Source of the DNA: Haberlea rhodopensis
Lineage: Eukaryota > Streptophyta > Magnoliopsida > Lamiales > Gesneriaceae
Length of the DNA stretch: 64,000 nucleotides
NCBI GenBank assembly: GCA_907163345.1
Contig: CAJQUN010001208.1
Span: 1 to 64,000, forward strand
Direction of reading: 5' to 3'
Both the position numbers and the translations under genes were made by a program. This document shows, in pieces, positions 22,280 through 32,095 of the stretch. The notes below the pieces were generated by a model that had not been told where the DNA came from, ran no database searches, and worked only from the letters and a program-made list of their open reading frames with translations. Positions within the stretch are counted from its first letter, which is position 1, and every line of letters begins with the position of its first letter.

Positions 22280-22735
22280 TGAAATCACTCCTCGATCGCC
22301 TCGGACATCGCCTCAGGCGATCACCATCGCCACGCCCCAACGGTCACCAAAATACACGCATCGCCTCAGGCGATCGGTGGATCGCCTCAGGCGATCAATA
22401 GCAAAAATCAAGGTCGTAGCCTCAGCATGTCCAAATCTGTCATCGCCTCAAACGAACTCTACATCGCCTCAGGCGTTCATCGCATCGCCTCGGGCGATCA
22501 GCTCATCGCCTCAAACGATCTCCCCCTGCGCGCATGCCCGCGCATGCCTCGGCGTCGCCTCTGTCGATGTGTGGGGAGAAGTCCCGCATGGTTGCCATCG
22601 CCTCAGGCGATGGTCATCATCGCCTGGAGCGATCTTCCTAGTATGCTCGCCTAGCCATCGCCTCTGTCGATGTGCGTGGCGATGCCTCGCCTGGCTGCCA
22701 TCGCCTGGGGCGATGATCACCATCGCCTGGGGCGA
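22280..22735 (+). repeat. ATCGCCTCAGGCGAT palindrome array in 3' LTR
   Basis: At least a dozen ATCGCCTCAGGCGAT-like palindromes. In the clearest run (22458-22520) successive ATCGCCTC units start exactly 21 bp apart, and likewise at 22359/22380. Some units are perfect palindromes, others keep only the left half. Confidence 0.9.
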
Positions 22736-22913
22736 TCCAGGCCAGAATATGCACACTCGATTTTCTTCATTCCAAACCCTTTTCATTACTTAATCTGCAC
22801 ACTAAGTAGATATATTAGTATAACAAACACAAGTTTTGTTGATCATCAAAACTCAAAGATAGACAGGGGATTAATTAACGCATTAAACGCAACCATGCGT
22901 TTAAGGCTCAACA

Positions 22914-22926
22914 ATCTCCCCCTTTT
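22914..22926 (-). other. Polypurine tract of the gag-only element
   Basis: The minus strand reads AAAAGGGGGAGAT directly before the TGTTGAGCC start of the 3' LTR. Confidence 0.85.
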
Positions 22927-23829
22927 TGATGATCACAAAACTTGATAAACTTGAATAAGTAATATGCATGAAATGTGAGTACAAATGACTCCCCATTAAC
23001 AACTGCATAGCACATACAAGTTAAACAAGTAAAGCATTAAACAAATCACTCTCCCCCTCAAACCATGCATACACAAGCTCTCCCCCTTAAACTATGCATG
23101 TATTAAGGTTCAAGTTTATCACAAAATTCTCCCCCTTTTTGTGATAATCAAAAAGCATAAAATTTAAATAAATATAGCATAAATATGTTAACACATAGCC
23201 ATATTTTATCAACTTTACACATGGTCCTCACCAAGCATGTAATATCTATTAGATCAACTCAATTAGTGAAATACACATGCATTTAAGGCACTCAACCATG
23301 AATTCTAAACATTGCAAAGTGTGCATATGTTCTACCAAGAGTTCATGCACCTATGCCCAAAAAAAAATTATAATTCTCAAACCAACATTTAATAAGATTA
23401 TTAAGGTCATGATAGCATTATATCAAAGATTAAGCATCTAAACACTTATAGCATGCTAAATCACATAATTGCACAATTCCACATAACATATTCAAATTTG
23501 AATCAAAGACATATCAAGATACTTACCATAAAAGATAAGCATACATCATGCAATAGAACAATTTATATGTGCATATGCTAAGGGGTTATCCATTTTACTA
23601 CAATGAATATTGAGCTTCAATATTTATTGGTCACAATTAATTTGTGCCAATTAAATAATGAATTGCTCTTTTAATATGTATAAAGTAAATTTTACCCTCG
23701 ATGACAAGAGTTCATTCTTGTCATTGGTCCAATGCCTCGCACCTCTTCATAGTGGTGAATAGAATAAACTCTTCCTTTGAGTTGCTTGGTCCTTCATCCT
23801 CCATCCCATTGTTGCTCCTACAAAATAAA

Positions 23830-25336
23830 TTTACAATAGGAGGATCTTTGGTACCCATTTGATTTTTGGGTCCTTGATGGTTAGCTTCCTTTGGCACCTT
23901 TGGCACCTTTGGAATCCATTTTCACCTTTTGTTAGGTTGGTATTGGATTCTAGCAAATCTACATTTGTTCTTGTATGACCATTTTTACAACAATAGTTAC
24001 AAGTAAGAGAATCATGCTTTGCTTTGGCCAACAAGCTAGAAAAAGTTTTTGATTTGCTTGAGTAGCCTAACCCGGCTTTGTCAAAGGTACAACGTTGTAC
24101 GCCAAGCAATTCACTCATCTTTTGACTACTTTCACTATATTTGCAAAAAGATATCTTTAAAGAATTTAATTCATTTTTCAATGAATTATTTTCTTCACCT
24201 TTCTTAGCAATCTCAAGTTTGAGTAATTTGTTACTCATCTTGATTTTGCCAAGAGCATCAATAAGTTCATGATAGGAATCTAATAATTCACTAATTAAGG
24301 TACCTCATCGTTGCTTTCATCTCCTTCATCTCCAAGAGCCATTAAACAAAGATTTGTGGATTCTTCTTCATCGGAGTCGCTATCACTCCATGTGGCTATA
24401 AACGCCTTCTTCTTCCCTTTGTCCTCATTCTTATTCCTATGACATTTGTTAGCATAATGACCTTTTTCTTGACAATTATAACAAGTTACCTCATTTTTGG
24501 ATTCTTGTTTGGTAGCATTAGAGGTCTTTGACTTGCTATGTTTGTTGAAGAGCTTCTTGAACTTCTTTGTGAACAAGACATCATCATCATCTTCTTCATC
24601 ATCGGAATGGTCTTTCCTTCCAACCAAGGCAATCCCATTTCTTTTGGATCTATCATCCTCCTTTATTTCTCTTCTTGTTGACACTTCAAGCTCATGGGTC
24701 ACCAATGTACCATGGAGCTCATCAAGATCATAGGAAGCATTTTCACCTTTGTTTGACTCGATGATAGCCGTCCTTTTTGCGTCCCATTCTTTAGGCAAGG
24801 CTCTTAGTGCTCTCCTCCATATTTGCTTTGGAGGGTACTTCTCTCCAAGTTGAGCAAGCTCGTTGATAATTTGGGTGAGCCTCCTAAACATTGAATCCAC
24901 CTCTTCTCCGGACTCCATCTCAAATGTCTCATATTTGAGTTGTAGAAAATCAATCTTGGTCTCCTTCACTTGATTTGTTCCTTCATGACAAATTTTCAAT
25001 TTGTCCCATATTTCCTTAGCGGTTGAGCACATTGAGATCCGGTTGTACTCCTTCATATCTAAAGCACAATGCAAAATATTAATAGCTTTAGCATTTTTGA
25101 GAAATTAACATCATATCCGCTTTTGTGAAGTCGTCCATTTCTTTGGGAACACTTATTCCCCCAACATCCTTTAAAGGAGTATGTGGACCTTTCACAATGA
25201 TTTTCCATAGATCGTAATCTACGGATTGGATGTATAGAGAAATTATATTCTTCCAATAACCGTAGTTATCACCCGTGAAAAGCGGAGGGCGATTTGTCGA
25301 TTGACCTTGAGCAAACTCATTTGCTAGATTAGCCAT
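23830..25336 (-). pseudogene. SIRE-type gag with two zinc knuckles, frameshifted
   Basis: Start chosen at ATG 25336 (MANLANEFAQGQS). The capsid part contains PPLFTGDNYGYWK and, after a frame break near 25085, EYNRISMCSTAKEIWDKL and ...SMFRRLTQIINELAQLGE. An acidic linker (SDDEEDDDD), a zinc knuckle CYNCQEKGHYANKC (about 24470) and a second decayed knuckle CNYCCKNGHTRTNV (about 23985) follow. It ends near IKWVPK, the typical SIRE gag end. A second frame break at about 24298 separates the parts. Gag packages element RNA; this copy would not give a full-length product without frame repair. Confidence 0.85.
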
Positions 25337-25370
25337 ATAAAAGATTTGATTTAAAAACAAAAATCAAATG

Positions 25371-25382
25371 GCTCTGATACCA
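25371..25382 (-). other. Primer-binding site (initiator tRNA-Met), gag-only element
   Basis: The minus strand reads TGGTATCAGAGC two bases inside the 5' LTR end. Confidence 0.9.
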
Positions 25383-25384
25383 CT

Positions 25385-26732
25385 TGTTGGAATCGAAGAG
25401 GGGGGTGAATGAGATTCCTTGGCTACTTTAGCGTTTTAAAATGAGTTTGAAAAATAAAAGAGTTTTGCGCTTGCGGAAGCCTTGAGTCAATCGATAAATA
25501 AAAAGAACAAAATAAATAAATGCGTAATGGAAATTAAAGCAATAAAAGACAAGAGATTTGTTATAAAAGTTCGGCGATGAATCGCCTACGTCTCCTCTTC
25601 CCGGTTAGATAACCTCCAACCGAGGTTCCACTAGAACAAATGGTATTGGCCTTGAGGACTCCAAGTTAGCCACACAACAACTCTTTCCGAGTTTACAAAG
25701 CTCTTCCCGAGCACACTACTCTTCCCGAGTACACAAGCTCTTCCCGAGCACAATACTCTTCCCGAGTACACAAAGCTCTTCCCGAGCTACCAACACTCTT
25801 CACGAGTCTTCTTGGCCTTAAGGGCTCCAAGGATAGCCACAACACATGCACCAACTTTACTTGTTGGTGACTTTACAATTTTTCAAACTTGCTTTGGTGT
25901 TGGAGGACCTTTACAATAAAACCAACAAACACCTTTACGGTGTACTCACACGAAGAAACACAAGACTCTAACAAAGAAAAGAATTACAAGCTCCAATACA
26001 ACAACAATGTATGGATATTGCAATGCAATGTGAATTCAAAAAGATCAAGGCTTTGTAGAAGTTTGTAGACTTGTTTCTTAGCTTCAAAATGCTCCAAATC
26101 ATCAATATTTATAGTGTAGGAGGCCCCCTAGGCTCCTACTAGCCGTTGCTACATAAAAGGCTGAAATCACTCCTCGATCGCCTCGGACATCGCCTCGGGC
26201 GATCACCATCGCCACGCCCCAACGGTCGCCAAAATACACGCATCGCCTCAGGCGATCAATAGCAAAAATCAAGGCCGTAGCCTCAGCATGTCCAAATCTG
26301 TCATCGCCTCAAACGAACTCTACATCGCCTCAGGCGTTCATCGCATCGCCTCAAACGATCTCCCCCTGCGCGCATGCCCGCGCATGCCTCGGCGTCGCCT
26401 CTATCGATGTGTGGGGCGAAGTCCCGCATGGTTGCCATCGCCTCAGGCGATGGTCATCATCGCCCGGAGCGATCTTTCTGGTATGCTCGCCTAGCCATTG
26501 CCTCTGTCGATGTGCGTGGCGATGCCTCGCCTGGCTGCCATCACCTGGGGCGATCTAAGCCAGAATATGCACACTCGATTTTCTTCATTCCAAACCATTT
26601 TTCATCACTTAATCTGCACACTAAGTAGATATATTAGTATAACAAACACAAGTTTTGTTGATCATCAAAACTCAAAGATAGACCGGGGATTAATTAACGC
26701 ATTAAACGCAACCATGCGTTTAAGGCTCAACA
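25385..26732 (-). repeat. 5' LTR of the gag-only element
   Basis: 1348-bp partner of 21504-22913, lying upstream in element orientation. Its palindrome array (26175-26555) has three fewer units. Confidence 0.93.
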
Positions 26733-26737
26733 GCATC

Positions 26738-29130
26738 CGATTATATTAGAATGTTTGGGAGGTAGAACAAGATCCCAAGTGCCATTACGAGAGAGAGCGG
26801 TAAACAGTGGTTAGTTCAGTATCATACAGAAGCGCTTGTTTGGTGGTAGTCTGTAGTGACTTGGGCTTGAAATATTATTTTGACTATGTTTTCTCATACC
26901 ATGTGTGCGAGATGGTTCCGTAGCAGGCGGATGACTGGTAGAGGTGACTGGAGCAGAGGGTAAAGGAGGCGTAGAGGATAAAGGGGGCGCATATGAGTTA
27001 GTGGAGATCTCCAGTGCTGGACGTGAGAGCTCTGTGGGAGTGGATGGTGGGGCGCAAGGTACATGTAGAAATAGAGGTGCTGGGACCGAGAGGTCAGGTG
27101 ATTGAGCCATAGAATACCGTGATGAACCTGGAGAGCTAGCAGTATCAAGTGGAAAGATGGACTCGACAGACCTAACATGACGTGAAATAAACACGTGTTC
27201 AGAAGCTAAATCCAAACATTTATAAGCACTTTGAGAAGTGGAGTATCCAATGAATAAGCAGGGCCGAGAGGGATAAGCTAGTTTGCCATGAGTGTATGGT
27301 TTCAGTCAGGGATAGCAGAGGTACTCAAAAGTGCAAAGCTTAAGATAATTGGGTTGTCGATTAAACAAAACCACAAAAGGACTTTGATTACGAAGCAGCG
27401 AAGTAAGCGTGCGATTAATCAAATACACATCAGTTTGCAGGGCATAAGACCAAAGACGCAGCGGAAAACGAGCATGATGTAGTAGAGAGCGCCTAGTTTC
27501 AAGAATATGATGATGGCATCGTTCAGATATCCCATTTTGTTGCGTTGTGTGTGGAGCAGTAATAAGTCAGCTGATACCATGAGCTGCAATATAAGACTTG
27601 AGTGCAACAAATTCACCACCATTATCACTGTAGAAATTTTTAATAGATTGTCCAAACTGTTTTTCGACCAATGTTTTAAATTGTGGAAATAAGGAGGACA
27701 TCTGTGATTTGGCAGCCAAAGGTTTTAGTACTTGCTATAATGATCAACAAGTAGTAAATAAAAACGACAGCCATCAACCAAGGAATAGACGTATGACCCC
27801 ATACATAAGCATACACATAGTGAAGGGGATGTAATGCATTAAAGAAGTCTCCGTAAAAGGTAAACGGTGAGTTTTACTCACATTGCAAGAATCACAAAAT
27901 TTGTCTACAATAGTTGACTTATTCAAAATAGGCAAATGAAAACTCGAAATAATAAGCGAACTAGTTTTAAATGAAGGGTGCCCAAGCCGAGCATCCCAAG
28001 TCTTAGAAGATGCCCAAACACCAAATATAGCAAAGTGAACTGTAGATTGCAGGTTGGGTGACCACGGACGAATTTGATAAACACCATTGTCACATGTTCT
28101 GCGCGACAGGTGCGCCCCCATAATTCAATCCTTCACAATAAAATGAGACTGATAAAATTCAACAGATACATCATTAGCTTTAGTAAACTGATGAACGGAG
28201 AGCAGCTTTTGCTTGGCCGATGGAACACATAAAACATATATAAGTGAACAGAGCGGTTGGGAAAATTTATAACAGAGGTACCAGTGTGGGAGTTCGGAAG
28301 GCCAGTGACATCTGCAATGCAGACTTCCTCAGTGCCATTGTATTCAGAATTAATCGTAAGATTCTGGAGATCACTAGTTAGGCTGTGGGAAGCCCCGGAT
28401 TCCATTAACCACAGATGCACTTGAGATGAGGCAGTCGGATATTGCGCAATATTAGCGGAAGGTGACAATTTGCTACAATAAGGGACGATGTGACCAGGAT
28501 AGCCACATAGTTGACAGATAACAGGAGAGCGTTGTTGACCACCCCAGCCGGAATTGTTGGTGTCACGCAGGCGTTGATTGCCACGGCCCTATGAATTACC
28601 ACTACGACGCGGGTTGTTGTAGCCGCTCTAGGATTGATTTGGAGGCATAGAGGAGCGGTTGGTGGTGTAGTGCTGGGCTGGTGCTGGCGACGCAGCATTG
28701 GCTGTAGCGACAAGGGATGAATTTTGATATTCAAGTCGCTTGGGATAAAGTTCATGTCCCACTAACATTTTAATGTAATTCTTCAAAGGCGAGGGATGAT
28801 TAACGGGCACGAATAGGTGCGGCAATTTATCGATATGAATGGCCAAGTCCATTGAGAATATAACGGGTGATATCATCATCGAGAACGGCTTGTCAATAAT
28901 AGCCAGTTCGTCCATCCTGGATTTTAGGTATTGGAGAAAATCGCTGACAGCTTGCGTACCAAGAGCCGCAAGGGACAGATCGTCTTTGATCTGCATGACA
29001 CGGGCACGTGAGCGGCTGGCGAATAAACGACTCAACGTGGACCAGGCATGGGCAGCCATGGTGGAGGAGGATATAAGTGGGAGGATTTCGGGTGAGCGGC
29101 TGGGTGTTTGCTTGAATTCTGTTTTAGCGA
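26738..29130 (-). pseudogene. Old copia gag, protease, integrase and RT start
   Basis: Order on the minus strand: gag capsid WSTLSRLFASRSRARVMQI (about 29040); zinc knuckle CQLCGYPGHIVPYC (about 28490); protease WLMESGASHSL, where the catalytic Asp of DSG is replaced by Glu (about 28410); gag-pre-integrase WDARLGHPSF and CDSCNVSKTH (about 27990-27870); decayed integrase (27300-27700); and RT start NGTWDLV...NIIGC up to the GCATC target site at 26737. Several frames and stops are involved. The gag N-terminus is not visible beyond about 29150. Confidence 0.82.
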
Positions 29131-29150
29131 CTAACTTCTGATCGAATTTC

Positions 29151-29436
29151 AGTTGTTCTAGCCTCGCGTTCTTCGATCGTGATTTTCTAAAATCATTGAA
29201 TTATTTTTTGTTGAATTTTGGATTAATTTTCTTAAGTTGAAAGCTCAATTTTGGGGCAGAAAACGTGAATCTAAAAAAATTGAGGAAATTATTCATTTAT
29301 CCTCATTCTCGTTGTTTTGAATTTCTTTCCAATTCGTGCATTCGGTTTGCATTCCTTGCTTATATTGTTGAATCGATCATTTGATACAAGAACAATTTGG
29401 TGGTACAATCGCTTTATTTGATTTTGATTATTTAAT
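29151..29436. other. Unassigned DNA between copia remnant and minisatellite
   Basis: T-rich sequence without a gene or clear repeat. It could be the leader of the old copia element. Confidence 0.35.
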
Positions 29437-30245
29437 TTTTACATGCACCGACTGAATCTGTCGGTGCATGTAATTTCATGCACCAATCGAGTCTATTGGT
29501 GCATGTAAATTACATGCACCGATAGTCTCATATGCATGCATTGAGGTAGTTTTTTTTCCTGCGGTGGACTTGTTACCATCTGTGTCTATCGGTGCATGTG
29601 ATTTACATGCACCGATAGAAACATATGAGATAGTTTAATATGCATAATCTATCGGTGCATGTGATTTACATGCACCGGTAGAGATAACACCAGTAGAGTC
29701 TATCGATGCATCTAAATCACATGCACCGATAGACTCAAATGCATGCGTTGAGGTTGTTTTTTTTTCCTGCGGTGGACTTGTATCATCTGTGTCTATCGGT
29801 GCATGTGATTTACATGCACCGATAGAAACATATGAGACAGTTTAATATGCATAATCTATTGGTGCATATTACTTATGCGATGCATGTAAAATTGAGTAAT
29901 GAGATGAATGTAAAATTACTAATGCGGTGCATGTAAAATTACTCATGTGGTGCCTGTAAAATTACTCATGCGTTGCATTTAAAATTGAGCGGTGCATGTT
30001 AAAATCAACTAATGCGGTGCATGTTAAAATCGACGGTGCATGTAAAATTACTAGTATCGTTCATGTAAAATTGAGCGGTGCATGTAAAAATTGACTCATG
30101 CGGTGCATGTAAAATTACTCACTCGATGCATGTGAAAATGAGTCATGCGGTGCATGTAAAATTACTCACTCGGTGCATGTGAAAATGAGTCATGCGGTGC
30201 ATGTAAATTATTCTTGCGGTGCATGTAAAAATTAATTATGCGGTG
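29437..30245 (+). repeat. Palindrome and minisatellite array (GGTGCATGTAAA units)
   Basis: The left half (29437-29880) has at least six inverted-repeat units of the form TCTATCGGTGCATGT-(ga)-TTACATGCACCGATAGA, and a ~210-bp direct duplication (29531-29740 versus 29741-29950) marked by a poly-T and CCTGCGGTGGACTTGT. The right half (29880-30245) is a head-to-tail array of ~20-27 bp units with core GCGGTGCATGTAAAATTACTC. No transposon ends or ORF were recognised. Confidence 0.9.
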
Positions 30246-30642
30246 TAGCGTGTTTTCATAAGTGGGGTTAGTTTGGTAATTGTATTCAAAAATGGACTTA
30301 GTTGAAAGAACTTTTTATTGGGTGACTGGGCCGAAAAACCTTTTACGTAATGATACCGGCCAGAAATTTTCCTTTTTTTTAAATAAGTCAATTATCCTAA
30401 GACCTCATATTTAAATAAGCCTACTGTTCATACATATATATTTATTAAGCCCAACGTCCAGCGCCCGGTCTGACCTCTGAATGGGCTCTCTCTACCAGCT
30501 TGGCCACAAGATATTCGACAATAAATTTATATAATTAATAATTGGTTTATGGTGAGTTGGCTTGTATGGTATGATACAATGAACCGAGGGGACTTTGTAT
30601 GTCTCGCATGTATAAAAATGTTTTTTTGAATTCAGGGTAACG

Positions 30643-30646
<4 letters not shown>

Positions 30647-30675
<29 letters not shown>
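30647..30675 (+). repeat. (AT)n microsatellite
   Basis: About 14 consecutive AT dinucleotides. Confidence 0.95.
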
Positions 30676-31358
30676 CTTGACAAATAGTATTTATTTATGG
30701 GAGATTAAATTAAAAGATAGGTTAGTTATGATTATTAATGCTTCTCGTTTTAGTAAAATTTTCACCACATTTTGCTTTTTTATGTTTATTTCACATCCTT
30801 TTGTTTTTCTTGTATTTTTTAATATTATATTGTTTATTATTTGAGCAATTTTAAATTATCATTTCCAAAATAAAAAAACTTTACGTACATTATACCAAAT
30901 TAATTATTATTGAAAATTATTTTTTATTTAATGGAATGCAAATAGCATCACTCTTTCATAAATGGTTTCCTTAAAAAGTTATGTATTGCACTTTGTAATT
31001 TCTCCAATTTCCTTCCTTTGATAATAATTGGATCAATCTCCAATGAATTTGATTCTTATAAGCTTTTCTGCATTATTTTTAGTTATCCCAGATCATGAAT
31101 CTTGATGAATTTTTTTATTTTATTTTATAAAGAAGCTTGAGGATTTTACCTTCTATTAACAAAACTTTCCTCATGCATCATCACTCCCAATAATAGTTTT
31201 TTTTTTGGGATTTGAGAGGACCAAGAATCCATTTGGTTTTATAAATTTACTAAATAAATTAATTAAACCTTGATTTTGGTTGAAAGTTTTATGTTTAAAA
31301 ATCGAATCGAGCCATAACTGAGAGCCGTGTAGCTCACGAAGCCGGGTAGTCATACTTC

Positions 31359-31501
31359 TACGGTAAATTTTTGTATAGATCGAGTCCTACCATATATCAA
31401 CACATAAATATGTATCCATATGTATATATACACATATAGTACTAGATATATATGTATATAAGTGTATGGTAGGACCCGATACATACAAGAATTTATCGGT
31501 A
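31359..31501. repeat. Small fold-back (MITE-like) element
   Basis: The left arm ACGGTAAATTTTTGTATAGA...GTCCTACCATA is the imperfect inverse of the right arm TATGGTAGGACCCGATACAT...AATTTATCGGT, around a TATA-rich centre. A TA target site is possible but not certain. Confidence 0.6.
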
Positions 31502-32095
31502 TTAACTATCGCGTCCATCTTCTGTCATATTTGTTTACTATAAGGTGACACGAGTCGATTCTCCATTGAAAGAGACGAATGAAGCCCCTACCTAGTTCTT
31601 TGTGCACGCATTATCCATATTTTCACTCGGCTCATCATCATTACCTGCGTAAGCATTTAGCTTATTACAAACTTTTTGAATTCTAGAAAAGGTACATAGA
31701 AAAACCCAAAAAAAAATGTCAAATTGTTGCATTTAGTGCTGCCAACAATCACCCACTTCTGCTATCTTTTACACCTTTACTTTATTCAAACTTCATTTGC
31801 TTTCCAAACCAGGACGAACCACTTCCACCCACTCAGATTATGTTCACAAACAAGTCAACCGATGTTTCTTGAAATTCATAATTGTTTTAGTGAAAAGTCC
31901 ACCCTCCATTTATGCCAGTACATAGCTTTCAGCCATAAATATACTGATATATGTCCCCGTTCAAATTTCGAATGAGAGGGTGTATTTTATTAAGTAAATC
32001 TAGCTTACTTTCGGCGTAGAGGATAAGAGTCACTATTTATTGAGTGGTTGCTACATTTAGGTACTGTCCAATCATTCTTTCTACAATACTGGAAG

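Larger units (their letters stand above)
21504..22913 (-). repeat. 3' LTR of the gag-only element
   Basis: 1410 bp. It differs from the 5' LTR (1348 bp) mainly by losses of 21, 21 and 22 bp in the palindrome array, plus scattered substitutions. Confidence 0.93.
21504..26732 (-). mobile_element. Gag-only SIRE-like LTR retrotransposon (TR-GAG type)
   Basis: This is a complete 5.2-kb element. LTRs at 25385-26732 (5') and 21504-22913 (3') begin TGTTGAGCC and end GATTCCAACA on the minus strand. The target-site duplication GCATC is at 21499-21503 and 26733-26737. The initiator tRNA-Met primer site and an AAAAGGGGGAGAT polypurine tract are both present. Inside, only gag is encoded; there is no protease, integrase or RT, and 22930-23720 is non-coding with repeated CTCCCCC tracts. 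The LTRs are very similar, so the copy is recent and was mobilised in trans by a full SIRE element, by inference. Confidence 0.92.
15731..29150 (-). mobile_element. Old Ty1-copia element split by nested insertions
   Basis: Three blocks on the minus strand read as one copia polyprotein in order: 26738-29150 (gag to start of RT), 21122-21503 (RT middle) and 15731-16260 (RT YVDD to RNase H end). The blocks join exactly at two target-site duplications: GCATC within the RT motif IIGCKW, and CTGTG shortly before YVDD. Many stops and frame breaks and a missing stretch between RT and the RNase H end show age. No LTRs were recognised, so the ends may be truncated. Confidence 0.85.
30246..32095. other. 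AT-rich upstream region of HIPL1
   Basis: 1.85 kb without a recognised gene. It contains an (AT)n run and a small fold-back element listed separately. The part nearest 32096 should hold the HIPL1 promoter; no specific element can be assigned by eye. Confidence 0.5.

Noticed and set aside
22377..22793. 138-aa ORF with SPQ/ASP repeats
   Set aside because: It is the palindrome array of the LTR in translation; other frames are equally open, and the paired LTR has the same artefact.
29437..30245. CRISPR-like reading of the regularly repeated array
   Set aside because: The units are themselves palindromic and directly abutting without unique spacers, and this is a plant nuclear region.
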